Numbered from the stretch's first letter, positions 1-7,142 are shown. The stretch: DNA of 9,146 bases from Bacteroidales bacterium (GCA_007131895.1 SLPR01000126.1:1-9146), one strand, 5' to 3'. Notes: generated by a model from the sequence alone, not told the origin. A program made the numbers and translations.

Positions 1-1
1 C

Positions 2-595
2 CCTGACGAGGTTGAACCTTACCGTCATTCCTCTTTTGTGATGGGTGTTCCCCAGCATCTGTTTCTTAATGGAGTTCGCGTTGAAGTCGATAAGCCCCTT
101 GGCAACCAGCAAAAATGGCTGATTGTAGCACCCACCGTCTACTACAAAGGCAAGCGGGGCAGCTGGTTCAGCCCACGTCGGCTGATGGATGGAATGGAGG
201 GCGTCGGACTGGACGTTATGTACAGGTATTATCCTTCCTGGCGTGCAGGCGGAGGGGGAGGGTATCTTTCTGCCGGAGGTGGAGTTCGCTATGTGAGCTT
301 TCGCTACAGCGGTTACAGATGGGATGAGTATTTACAGGACGATCTTACTTTCTACCGGTACGATACGGGTACATGGAGAAGGCAACTCACCACAGCAAAC
401 ATAAAGTTTACCCTGGGATACCAGAAAGTGTTCAAAGGGCATTTTGCCATCGACTTATTTGTTGGAGCAGGTTTTAAACAAACTTTTGTTAAGCAACCTG
501 CTGATGTGACCATTATCTTCAATAATAATCCTGAAAACTTTGATTATACCGGGTTGCTTTTAATAGGTGGGATACGTTTCGGAATGGGGTGGTAA
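2..595 (+). CDS. Outer-membrane beta-barrel protein, C-terminal part (partial at left edge)
   Basis: The frame is open from the first complete codon of the window and ends at TAA, so this is the C-terminal 197 residues of a longer protein. The ATG at 38 is internal, not a supported start. The visible part is a series of short alternating hydrophobic/polar stretches rich in Tyr, Phe and Gly, separated by turns, for example WLIVAPTVYYKG, GVGLDVMYRYYP, GGGVRYVSFRYSGY, IKFTLGYQKVF, FAIDLFVGAGF and LLLIGGIRFGMGW. It ends in an aromatic residue after a Gly-rich strand, as outer-membrane barrels do. The strand pattern resembles DUF3575-type barrels of Bacteroidota, but I cannot confirm the family. 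No catalytic motif is visible. It is convergent with the his operon and has no evident role in histidine synthesis. The location is inferred from the barrel pattern; the ligand or function is unknown. Confidence 0.6.
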   Translation, partial: PDEVEPYRHSSFVMGVPQHLFLNGVRVEVDKPLGNQQKWLIVAPTVYYKGKRGSWFSPRRLMDGMEGVGLDVMYRYYPSWRAGGGGGYLSAGGGVRYVSFRYSGYRWDEYLQDDLTFYRYDTGTWRRQLTTANIKFTLGYQKVFKGHFAIDLFVGAGFKQTFVKQPADVTIIFNNNPENFDYTGLLLIGGIRFGMGW

Positions 596-621
596 ATGCA
601 GGGCATATGAGCATTTCTTTA

Positions 622-652
622 GCCCGGACGGGAGCTTTAGTCCCGACCGGGC
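622..652. repeat. Strong palindrome between convergent genes, possible bidirectional terminator
   Basis: The arms GCCCGG-A-CGGGA (622-633) and TCCCG-A-CCGGGC (641-652) pair over 11 G/C-rich base pairs, with one A-A mismatch and a 7-base loop. The hairpin lies in the 78-base gap between the stop codon of the plus-strand barrel gene and the stop codon of hisIE. That position suggests transcription ending from both sides. There is no T-run on either side, so it is not a classical Rho-independent terminator and could equally be a dispersed palindromic repeat. Confidence 0.5.
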
Positions 653-673
653 AAATTTACGGGCATTTATATT

Positions 674-1261
674 CTATTTATGCCTTCCCTCCAGCACTTT
701 TACCACTTCACCAATCTCCATTTCCTGTTCGGCCAGTAGCACCAGGAGGTGATAGAGCAGGTCGGCGGCTTCTTCCTTGAATTTTTCTTTATCGCCTTTC
801 ATGGCTTCGATGATACACTCCACGGCTTCTTCGCCCACTTTCTGTGCGATGCGGGGCAGCCCTTTTTCAAAAAGGCGGGCTGTATAAGAGGTTTCGGGGG
901 ATTGACCTTTGCGACCTTGAATGACCTTCTGCAAATGACCCAGAAATGCCAGTTCGGGACCGGGGTCTTCATCAAAGCAGGTGGCACTGCCGGTATGACA
1001 AACCGGGCCAACGGGTTCTGCGTAGATGAGCAATGTGTCATCATCGCAGTCCTGAAAGATTTTTTTTACCAGCAGGTAGTTGCCACTGGTTTCTCCTTTG
1101 GTCCAAAGGGTGTTGCGGCTGCGGCTGAAGAAGGTTACCTTGCCTGTTTTGCGTGTAATGGCCAGGGCTTCTTCGTTCATGAAGCCGGTCATTAATACTT
1201 TTCCGCCTGTGGGTTCCTGTATAATGGCCGGAACCAGGCCGTTGAGTTTTTCGAAGTTCAT
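674..1261 (-). CDS. hisIE: Bifunctional phosphoribosyl-AMP cyclohydrolase / phosphoribosyl-ATP pyrophosphatase HisIE
   Basis: This cytoplasmic enzyme of 195 residues catalyses steps 2 and 3 of histidine synthesis. The HisE part removes pyrophosphate from PR-ATP and the HisI part opens the adenine ring of PR-AMP to give ProFAR. The HisI domain (about 1-105) shows FFSRSRNTLWTKGETSGN (44-61), the metal-binding D71-C72-D73-D74-D75 cluster, and the zinc-ligand cysteines C88 (in GPVCHTG) and C95. The HisE domain (about 107-195) shows the family pattern KVGEEAVE and KEEAADLLYHLLVLL. Both domains are of normal length and the fusion is common in bacteria. It is the last gene of the operon and is separated from hisF by an unusually long 381-base gap full of repeats. 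Its transcription probably still comes from the hisG promoter, since no TAnnTTTG box was seen in that gap. Confidence 0.96.
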   Translation of the reverse strand: MNFEKLNGLVPAIIQEPTGGKVLMTGFMNEEALAITRKTGKVTFFSRSRNTLWTKGETSGNYLLVKKIFQDCDDDTLLIYAEPVGPVCHTGSATCFDEDPGPELAFLGHLQKVIQGRKGQSPETSYTARLFEKGLPRIAQKVGEEAVECIIEAMKGDKEKFKEEAADLLYHLLVLLAEQEMEIGEVVKVLEGRHK

Positions 1262-1642
1262 GCTTAGTATGTTTTCTGTAGATTATAGAAATATCTGTTT
1301 ATATTCAGCTGCCAATTCTCTGGTCGCTGAGCTTGTCGAAGCGATGTGCGTGTACCTTCGACAGGTGCTATAGTGAGTTTGTCGAACTACTCAGGCACCG
1401 GAGCAACTGCTTACCTTGTCGAATCGATGGACGTATGCCTTCGACAGGCTCAGGCACCGGGACAGGCTCAGGCACCGGGACAAGTTCAGGCATCGGGAAA
1501 AGCTCAGGCATCGGAACACTCTCGGCATTGTTATCATCGTAGTGCAGAATCAAAATCTTCCTAAAGATACTGTTTTCCAGCAAGTTTTTCCGTCTTTTCA
1601 AAGCAGAATCTGTCACAGATTATTGGCTTAATACGCTACGTA
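1262..1642. repeat. Repeat-filled hisF-hisIE gap (CTTCGACAGGCTCAGG family), no credible gene
   Basis: This 381-base gap holds no convincing gene. From about 1329 to 1535 it is a mosaic of the repeat whose core is CTTCGACAGGCTCAGGCACC, in direct and inverted copies. TTGTCGAAG near 1334 faces CTTCGACAG near 1357, and CTTGTCGAAT near 1416 faces CTTCGACAGG at 1440-1449, giving two imperfect hairpins. The right part (1446-1517) is a regular tandem array described separately. The outer parts, 1262-1325 and 1536-1642, show nothing recognisable. This sequence type is, as far as I know, a widespread intergenic repeat in Bacteroidota genomes. Reading frames across it give proline/glutamate or glycine/threonine repeats and are judged spurious. 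Confidence 0.75.
1446..1517. repeat. Four tandem copies of an 18-base unit
   Basis: The unit AGGCTCAGGCACCGGGAC occurs twice without change (1446-1463 and 1464-1481). Two diverged copies follow: AAGTTCAGGCATCGGGAA (1482-1499) and AAGCTCAGGCATCGGAAC (1500-1517), with a decayed fifth copy possibly at 1518-1535. Divergence grows to the right, which suggests that the two left copies are the youngest duplication. There are no unique spacers, so this is not a CRISPR array. Confidence 0.85.
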
Positions 1643-2404
1643 TCAGCTTCTCACCGGGATTCCATTCTCTTTCAGAAAATCCTTCAGCACCGGTATGGGA
1701 ATGGTATCATAGTGAAACACACTGGCGGCCAGTGCGGCGTCGGCTTCACCCAGGGTGAAAGCGTCAGCAAAGTGTTGCTTTGTGCCTGCCCCGCCCGATG
1801 CAATCAGGGGAATGGAGAGTTGCCGGCTGAGCTGGCTGAGTGTTTCGTTGGCAAATCCGTTTTGGGTGCCATCGTGGTTCATGGAGGTCCAGAGGATTTC
1901 GCCGGCTCCGCGTTCCTGCATTTCGCGGGCATATTCGAAAAGCTCGCGCCCAACAGGGATGCGCCCTCCGTTACGGTACACCTGCCAAAGTCCGTTTTCC
2001 AGACGGGCATCGATGGCCACCACCACAAACTGGCTTCCGAACTGCCTGGCCAGTTCATCGATAAGCGGGGGATTGAGAATGGCCGCTGAATTGACTGATA
2101 TCTTGTCTGTGCCGGCCGTTAACAGTACTTCGGCGTCTTTCAGCTCCGTCACCCCACCTCCCACGGTAAAGGGGATGCTGATGGCTGCAGCGACTTTTTC
2201 CACCAGGGCTTTAAGGAGTTTGCGTTTTTCATGGGAAGCCGTAATGTCCAGGAATACCAGCTCATCGGCACCCTGTTCGGAGTAGCGTTGGGCAAGTTCC
2301 ACAGGATCGCCGGCATCACGGATGTCCACAAAATTGATCCCTTTTACGGTGCGCCCGTCGCGGATGTCCAGGCAGGGAATGATTCGTTTGGCAAGATTAT
2401 TCAT
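1643..2404 (-). CDS. hisF: Imidazole glycerol phosphate synthase, cyclase subunit HisF
   Basis: HisF uses ammonia supplied by HisH to turn PRFAR into imidazole-glycerol phosphate and AICAR, in the cytoplasm, as a heterodimer with HisH. The protein has 253 residues, the usual length, and folds as a (beta/alpha)8 barrel. The start LAKRIIPCLDIRDGR includes C11 and the catalytic D13; the second catalytic aspartate is D132 in VVVAIDAR. The phosphate-binding parts are visible as TVGGGV (80-85), ISVNSAA and IASGGAG (201-207), and the loop TSMNHDGTQNGF (173-184) carries D178. The ATG lies 2 bases after the hisA stop codon (TAACCATG), so the two genes are probably translationally coupled. Confidence 0.97.
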   Translation of the reverse strand: MNNLAKRIIPCLDIRDGRTVKGINFVDIRDAGDPVELAQRYSEQGADELVFLDITASHEKRKLLKALVEKVAAAISIPFTVGGGVTELKDAEVLLTAGTDKISVNSAAILNPPLIDELARQFGSQFVVVAIDARLENGLWQVYRNGGRIPVGRELFEYAREMQERGAGEILWTSMNHDGTQNGFANETLSQLSRQLSIPLIASGGAGTKQHFADAFTLGEADAALAASVFHYDTIPIPVLKDFLKENGIPVRS

Positions 2405-2406
2405 GG

Positions 2407-3132
2407 TTAATTCTGTTTCAGATATTTTTTAAGTTCTTCGGGGTTAATGGTTCCTTCATACAGGGCTTTGCCGGTAATGGCCGCATAACATTTCAGTTGA
2501 GAAAGCTTCCTGATATCTTCCATACCCGATATCCCTCCACTGGCGATCAGCCTGATGCCGGGGAATTGTTGCAACACCTTCTGGTAGAGTTCGAGAGAAG
2601 GGCCCTGCATCATTCCGTCTTTGGCCACATCGGTAATCATCACTTTGCTGAATCCTTTGTCCAGCCAAAACTCCAGGAATGAAAAGATGTCCCTGTCACT
2701 TTGCTCCAGCCATCCGGCCGTGGCGATGAATTCATTTTTCACATCGGCACCCAGGATAACTTTCTCTGCACCAAACTCGTTGAGGATGGAAAGAGTTGTA
2801 TCGGGGTCGTTTACTGCCATGCTCCCGAGGGTGATGGCTGAGGCACCGTTGTCAAATGCTTCTGTGGCTTGCTCCAGGCTGCGGATGCCGCCACTGAAGT
2901 CAATAAACAGCCCCGTTGCTTTGCTCACCAGGTTTAAAATGGAGAGATGAACGGGTTTTTTTTGTTTTGCCCCATCCAGATCTACCATGTGCAGGTGGGT
3001 AAATCCCGATTTTTCAAAGTGCTGTGCTGTCAGCACCGGGTCTTCGCTGTATACGGTTTGTGCGTTGAAGTCGCCTTGTTCGAGACGTACGCATTGGTTG
3101 TTCATGAGGTCGATTGCGGGAATGAGTATCAT
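2407..3132 (-). CDS. hisA: ProFAR isomerase HisA
   Basis: HisA (241 residues, normal length) isomerises the aminoaldose ProFAR to the aminoketose PRFAR by an Amadori rearrangement; it is a cytoplasmic (beta/alpha)8 barrel. The N-terminus MILIPAIDLMNNQCVRL contains the catalytic base D8. The second catalytic aspartate is D130 in ILGADVKN. The loop ITDVAKDGMMQGP (166-178) supplies T167 and D172. FSGGIR (79-84) and IASGGIS (196-202) are the phosphate-binding turns. It lies immediately upstream of hisF with a 2-base gap and downstream of hisH across a 103-base repeat-bearing gap. No Shine-Dalgarno sequence precedes the ATG, as usual in Bacteroidota. Confidence 0.97.
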   Translation of the reverse strand: MILIPAIDLMNNQCVRLEQGDFNAQTVYSEDPVLTAQHFEKSGFTHLHMVDLDGAKQKKPVHLSILNLVSKATGLFIDFSGGIRSLEQATEAFDNGASAITLGSMAVNDPDTTLSILNEFGAEKVILGADVKNEFIATAGWLEQSDRDIFSFLEFWLDKGFSKVMITDVAKDGMMQGPSLELYQKVLQQFPGIRLIASGGISGMEDIRKLSQLKCYAAITGKALYEGTINPEELKKYLKQN

Positions 3133-3200
3133 AGGTTAAGATTGAGGTTAAGGTTAAGGCGAAGCGAAGCGGAGTCCCGCGACTGAAAGGATGCGGGATT
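3133..3200. repeat. GGTTAAG repeats and a small palindrome in the hisH-hisA gap
   Basis: AGGTTAAG-type units recur between 3133 and 3158, followed by GAAGC repeats at 3161-3170. A small inverted repeat then follows, TCCCGC (3175-3180) facing GCGGGA (3193-3198) across a 12-base loop. There is no T-run, and no promoter or open frame was found in the gap. It looks like a dispersed intergenic repeat rather than a regulatory site. Confidence 0.45.
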
Positions 3201-3235
3201 GAGATATTGGTTTTTAGTCAGGGCATGAACTGTAG

Positions 3236-3829
3236 TCATACCCTGACTTCGATGTCAAGAAACCGTTTCAGGATGCGCTCGCCTTCTGCTCCGCTCTTTT
3301 CGGGATGGAACTGGGTGGCGAAGAAATTATCTTTCTGCAATGCTGCACTGAAAGGCATTCCATAATGGGTAAGGGCAGCTGTTTCATTGGCCACCGGAAC
3401 ATAGTAGCTGTGTACAAAATAGACAAACTCACCCTCCAGGCTGTTCTCCATAAAGGGGGCTTTGGTTTCGTGCAGGCTGTTCCATCCCATGTGGGGAATC
3501 TTCAGGTCCACAAGGAATTTTTTAACCGGCAGGTCAAAAATGCCCAGGCATGGGGTATCTCCTTCTTCTGAATGGCTGCACATGAGTTGCATGCCCAGGC
3601 AAATTCCGAGCACGGGTTGCTTCAATTCCCGGATGAGAACGTCCAGCTTTTTATTTTTCAGGTAGGCCATGGTGGTGGAGGCTTCTCCTACGCCTGGGAA
3701 GATGACTTTGTCAGCCGCTTTTATTTCGTCGGGATTGTCGGTGATGGCATGTTCAATGCCGAGCCGCCCCAATGCATTGCTGACCGATTTGATGTTGCCT
3801 GCGTTGTATTTGATAATTGCGATTTTCAT
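3236..3829 (-). CDS. hisH: Imidazole glycerol phosphate synthase, glutaminase subunit HisH
   Basis: HisH releases ammonia from glutamine and passes it through the HisF barrel for ring closure of PRFAR. The 197-residue protein is a class I (triad) glutamine amidotransferase: the nucleophile C77 is in GICLGMQL, and H175 and E177 are in QFHPEKSG. VIFPGVGE (42-49) is the conserved oxyanion-loop segment, and IPHMGWN (111-117) matches the HisH interface region. The length is normal and all triad residues are present, so it should be active. It lies between the hisC-hisB fusion and hisA, the usual place in this operon type. Confidence 0.97.
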   Translation of the reverse strand: MKIAIIKYNAGNIKSVSNALGRLGIEHAITDNPDEIKAADKVIFPGVGEASTTMAYLKNKKLDVLIRELKQPVLGICLGMQLMCSHSEEGDTPCLGIFDLPVKKFLVDLKIPHMGWNSLHETKAPFMENSLEGEFVYFVHSYYVPVANETAALTHYGMPFSAALQKDNFFATQFHPEKSGAEGERILKRFLDIEVRV

Positions 3830-3884
3830 TGATTGGTCTTTGTTTGTTGTTTAAATGCCTTACTCTTACATGCGTTATTTGTAT

Positions 3885-3953
3885 GTTCTCGCAGAGGCGC
3901 GAAGGCGCAGTTTTTTTGAGAACGCAGATTAAAAAATCACTGTGTGATTTTTT
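3885..3953. repeat. GGCGC-type repeat and A/T-rich palindrome in the hisCB-hisH gap
   Basis: The 143-base gap between hisCB and hisH holds two structures. The first is GCAGAGGCGCGAAGGCGCAG (3891-3910), a short imperfect tandem of a type common between Bacteroidota genes, bracketed by GTTCTC (3885-3890) and GAGAAC (3918-3923). The second is a perfect 10-base-pair palindrome, AAAAAATCAC (3931-3940) facing GTGATTTTTT (3944-3953) with a 3-base loop. Read on the operon strand the palindrome ends in six T, so a weak terminator or an RNA-processing site is possible. The stem is A/T rich and lies inside the operon, so strong termination is unlikely. Confidence 0.5.
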
Positions 3954-3972
3954 GGGTTTTAAAGTTAATCAA

Positions 3973-5655
3973 CTACAGCAACCCTTTGGTGCTGGGTAGA
4001 AAATCTGATCCTGCTTCCCGTTTTACGGCCATGCGGATGGCGCGGGCCAGGGCTTTGAAGATGGCTTCTATTTTGTGATGCTCGTTTTTTCCTTTGGCTT
4101 TGATATAAAGGTTGCATCGGGCGCCCACGGCGAAGGATTTAAAAAAGTGTTCAAACATTTCGGTTGGGAGTTCTCCCACTTTTTCGCGTTTGAATCTGGC
4201 CTTCCATACCAGCTCGGGTCTGCCGCCAAAGTCGAGCAGTACCATGGCTGCGCAATCGTCCATGGGCAGGGCAAAGCCATAGCGCTCTATGCCCATCTTG
4301 TTGCCCAGAGCTTCCGCGAAAGCTTCTCCTAAGGCAATGGCCGTGTCTTCGAGAGTGTGATGCTCGTCGATGTGCAAATCTCCTTTCACTTCAATGCTCA
4401 GGTCGCAGCCGCTGTGGCGGGCAATTTGTTCCAGCATATGGTCATAAAAACCCAGTCCGGTACGGATATTCGCTTTGCCATCTCCATCCAGGTTCAACCC
4501 GACGGTGATGTCGGTTTCTTTGGTTTTTCGCACTTTTGTTGCCTTTCTCTCCGGGGTAACCAGGTAATCAGCTATGGATGACCAACCGCTGGAGGTGCTG
4601 TCATCTTCCTTATTGGAAAAATAGTTTTTTACTGCCTTCAGCAGATACTGGTTTTGAGCGGGTGTTCCCACCGATATGCGAAGACAACCTTTGCAAAGGG
4701 GTTCGCGTGAACGGTTGCGTGCAATGATACCCCGCTCAACCAAAAAGCTGTATAATTCATCAGGGTTATCTGTGCGGATGAGGAAAAAGTTGGCATCGGA
4801 AGCAAACACTTTCGCGATGCCCGTAATTTCACCCAATGATTGCATCAAATTATCCCTTTCGGAAATGATTTGCTGAACACGTTCTGCTGTGATTTTTGGT
4901 TCTGAAAGGGATTGGAGTGCTTTTTCCTGCGTGAGTGTGTTGACGTTGTAGGGTGGTTTTACCTTCATCATCAACTGAATGATATCAGCAGAAGCGAATG
5001 CCATTCCCAGCCTGATGGCAGCCAGCCCCCATGCTTTGGAGAGGGTTTGCAGCACCACGAGATTGGGATACTTGTCCAGGGCATTCACCCAGGAACCTTG
5101 CCGGCTGAAATCCACATACGCTTCATCTACCACCACAAGCCCCGGGAAATTTTTCAATAATTCCGTCATAGCGTTATCGTCAAACCGATTGCCGGTGGGA
5201 TTGTTGGGTGAGCAAAGGAAAAGCAGTTTGGTGTTGTCAGTCGCTTTTTCGAGGATGGAATTTACCGGAAGGCTGAAATCCTCATTGAGCAAAACCGTTT
5301 CATACTCCACGCCATTGATGCCGGCACTTACCTTGTACATGCCATAAGTGGGAGCAATCGACAAAACCTTGTCTTTGCCCGGTTCGCAGAAGGTGCGAAA
5401 GAGCATGTCAATGGTTTCGTCAGAGCCGTTTCCCAGGATGATGTTGTCCTTTTCAACCTGCTTAAGCTGTGCTATCCTGTTTCTCAGTTTTTGCTGAAAG
5501 GGATCAGGGTAGCGGTTCAGGGGTTTGTTGAAAGGGCTTTCATTGGCATCGAGGAAAATTCCTTCGTTGCCGGTAAACTCTTCCCGGGCCGAGCTGTAGG
5601 GCTTCAGGTTCAGGATGGCCGGGCGGGCCAGCTTTTTTGCGATATTTTGATCCAT
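3973..5655 (-). CDS. hisCB: HisC-HisB fusion: histidinol-phosphate aminotransferase + imidazoleglycerol-phosphate dehydratase
   Basis: One uninterrupted frame of 560 residues joins two enzymes. Residues 1-347 are HisC, a PLP-dependent aminotransferase that converts imidazole-acetol phosphate and glutamate to histidinol phosphate. Visible are LGNGSDE (74-80), SPNNPTG (149-155), D177 in VVDEAYVDF, the PLP lysine K207 in TLSKAWGLA and R326 in LRISVG. Residues about 372-560 are HisB dehydratase, which makes that ketone from imidazole-glycerol phosphate. Its metal-binding motifs are DEHHTLED (430-437) and NEHHKIEA (524-531), plus H406 and EHFFKS (502-507). The two domains catalyse consecutive steps. 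The linker (348-371) contains WSSIADYL, resembling the stretch before the dehydratase in bifunctional HisB, but the phosphatase domain itself is missing. The chosen ATG has A-rich sequence upstream; a GTG at 5712 would add 19 residues, the first of them encoded by repeat DNA. Confidence 0.93.
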   Translation of the reverse strand: MDQNIAKKLARPAILNLKPYSSAREEFTGNEGIFLDANESPFNKPLNRYPDPFQQKLRNRIAQLKQVEKDNIILGNGSDETIDMLFRTFCEPGKDKVLSIAPTYGMYKVSAGINGVEYETVLLNEDFSLPVNSILEKATDNTKLLFLCSPNNPTGNRFDDNAMTELLKNFPGLVVVDEAYVDFSRQGSWVNALDKYPNLVVLQTLSKAWGLAAIRLGMAFASADIIQLMMKVKPPYNVNTLTQEKALQSLSEPKITAERVQQIISERDNLMQSLGEITGIAKVFASDANFFLIRTDNPDELYSFLVERGIIARNRSREPLCKGCLRISVGTPAQNQYLLKAVKNYFSNKEDDSTSSGWSSIADYLVTPERKATKVRKTKETDITVGLNLDGDGKANIRTGLGFYDHMLEQIARHSGCDLSIEVKGDLHIDEHHTLEDTAIALGEAFAEALGNKMGIERYGFALPMDDCAAMVLLDFGGRPELVWKARFKREKVGELPTEMFEHFFKSFAVGARCNLYIKAKGKNEHHKIEAIFKALARAIRMAVKREAGSDFLPSTKGLL

Positions 5656-5849
5656 TACTTTTTCTTTTTTAAATGGGTGTTCATTACAACAGGTTCCCTT
5701 TGACAGACTCACTTCGACAGGCTCATTTCGACAGGCTCACTTCGACAGGCTCAGTGGCCGGAAGCCTGGGCTCAGTGACCGGAAGCCTGGTGCCTGAGCC
5801 TGTCGAAGGCACTACCATCGTCACTTCGACAAGCTCCGTGGCTGGTTAT
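5656..5849. repeat. Repeat-filled hisD-hisCB gap (CTTCGACAGGCTCA family)
   Basis: The 194-base gap carries the same repeat family as the hisF-hisIE gap. Four 14-base units run in tandem: CCTTTGACAGACTC (5697-5710), ACTTCGACAGGCTC (5711-5724), ATTTCGACAGGCTC (5725-5738) and ACTTCGACAGGCTC (5739-5752). A 21-base unit then occurs twice with one mismatch (5749-5769 and 5770-5790, starting GCTCAGTG). CTTCGACAGGCTCAG (5740-5754) is matched without error by its inverse at 5794-5808, a 15-base-pair stem around a 39-base spacer. No promoter or gene was found. Confidence 0.85.
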
Positions 5850-7142
5850 TTACATCGATTCCAGTCTCACACTCACCGCCAGCTTGTGCGCCAGCAGGTT
5901 TTCTGCTTCCGACATCTGGAGCAGGGTTTCTCCCAATCCTTTTAACCCGGAAGGAGTGATTTCCTGGAAAGTGATTTTTTTCACAAAGCTATCCAGGTTG
6001 ACCCCGCTGTAAGCTTTGGCAAAACCGTTGGTAGGGAGGGTGTGGTTGGTGCCTGAAGCATAGTCACCTGCACTTTCGGGGGTGAAATTGCCCAGAAAGA
6101 CGGAGCCTGCATTGACGATGGCTTCTGCAATTTCATCCTTGTTTTTCATGGCGATGATAAGGTGCTCGGGGGCGTATTCATTGACCATTTCTACCATTTC
6201 TTTTGTATCTTCCATGACAATGATTTTGCAGGATTCCAGGCTTTGTTCTATCAACTCTTTCCTGGGTAACAGTTCAAGTTGCCGGGCCATTTCGCTGATG
6301 GTATCCCGGGCCAGTTTTTCGTCGGTTGACAACAATATAACCTGGCTGTCGGGACCATGTTCGGCCTGGGAGAGAAGGTCGGAAGCAACAAAAGGAGCAT
6401 TGGCTGTTTCATCGGCCATCACCAGCACTTCGGAAGGGCCGGCTGGGAGGTCGATGGCAATGCCCAGTTTCTGCACGGCTTGTTTGGCAGCGGTTACAAA
6501 CTGATTTCCCGGGCCGAAAATTTTATTCACCACCGGGATGCTCTCCGTTCCAAAAGCCATGGCTGCGATGGCTTGAGCACCGCCAACCGTGTATATGCTG
6601 GTAACGCCTGATATTTTTGCAGCATACAGAATGGCCGGGTTAACTTTCCCGTCCTTGCCGGGAGGGGTACAAAGGACAACTTCCCTGCAACCTGCTATTT
6701 GCGCAGGTATGGCCAGCATTAATACCGAAGAGAATAGGGGTGCACTTCCTCCGGGTATGTAAAGCCCGACTTTCTGAATGGGTACCGGCTTTTGCCAGCA
6801 CAATACTCCGGGAGAAGTTTCCAGCTTTACAGGCTCACATCTTTGGGCAGCGTGAAATTTGCGAATGTTTTCCGCTGCATTTTGAATGGCTTTTTGTAAT
6901 TCCGGGCTCACAAGGCTGCCCGATTTTTCAATATCAGCGGTCGGAACCTGCAGTTCTTCCAACTGTACACCATCAAATGTACGGGTGAAATCTCTCAATG
7001 CCTGGTCTCCTTTGCGTTTTACTGCAAAGAAGATGTCTTCAACAGCCTGATCGAGGTAGTCAGCATCAATAGCCGGACGCTGCAACAGTTCTTCCCACGA
7101 TGAACGGGGCGGATTGTTGGTGATGTTGATTTGTGGTTTCAT
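5850..7142 (-). CDS. hisD: Histidinol dehydrogenase HisD
   Basis: HisD performs the last two steps, oxidising L-histidinol through histidinal to L-histidine with two NAD+; it is a zinc-dependent cytoplasmic homodimer. The protein has 430 residues. Family signatures are visible: VGLYIPGGSAPLFSSVLM (125-142), VGGAQAIAAMAFGT (186-199), KIFGPGN (207-213) and DLPAGPSEVLV (231-241). The zinc ligands Q259, H262, D360 and H419 and the catalytic pair E326-H327 (APEHL) fall at the same numbers as in the E. coli enzyme, so the protein is colinear and complete. The ATG follows an A/T-rich stretch without a Shine-Dalgarno sequence. It is the second gene of the operon, 141 bases after hisG. Confidence 0.97.
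   Translation of the reverse strand: MKPQINITNNPPRSSWEELLQRPAIDADYLDQAVEDIFFAVKRKGDQALRDFTRTFDGVQLEELQVPTADIEKSGSLVSPELQKAIQNAAENIRKFHAAQRCEPVKLETSPGVLCWQKPVPIQKVGLYIPGGSAPLFSSVLMLAIPAQIAGCREVVLCTPPGKDGKVNPAILYAAKISGVTSIYTVGGAQAIAAMAFGTESIPVVNKIFGPGNQFVTAAKQAVQKLGIAIDLPAGPSEVLVMADETANAPFVASDLLSQAEHGPDSQVILLSTDEKLARDTISEMARQLELLPRKELIEQSLESCKIIVMEDTKEMVEMVNEYAPEHLIIAMKNKDEIAEAIVNAGSVFLGNFTPESAGDYASGTNHTLPTNGFAKAYSGVNLDSFVKKITFQEITPSGLKGLGETLLQMSEAENLLAHKLAVSVRLESM

Noticed and set aside
749..1195. 148-codon plus-strand frame
   Set aside because: It is antisense to the whole of a clear hisIE and shows no family features.
1446..1517. CRISPR array
   Set aside because: Units are contiguous, without spacers, and no cas gene is present.
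1333..1542. Plus-strand frame with Gly-Thr/Ser repeats
   Set aside because: It is the 18-base tandem repeat read in frame (18 is a multiple of three), so repetition of the peptide is not evidence for a gene.
1368..1616. 82-codon minus-strand frame just after hisF, proline/glutamate repeats
   Set aside because: It begins with GTG, lies almost wholly in the repeat array and its composition is that of the repeat; no domain is recognisable.
3931..3953. Rho-independent terminator ending the first half of the operon
   Set aside because: The stem is mostly A-T pairs and no promoter was found after it for hisH-hisA-hisF-hisIE, so strong termination here would silence essential pathway genes.
5656..5712. 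Longer start (GTG at 5712) for hisCB
   Set aside because: The extra 19 residues begin in repeat DNA and do not resemble a HisC N-terminus; the ATG at 5655 gives a normal HisC start.
6974..6981. Second TACATTTG on the operon strand, inside hisD
   Set aside because: It encodes conserved HisD residues (RTFDG) and has no evident role as a promoter; one exact 6-specified-base match in this length can occur by chance.
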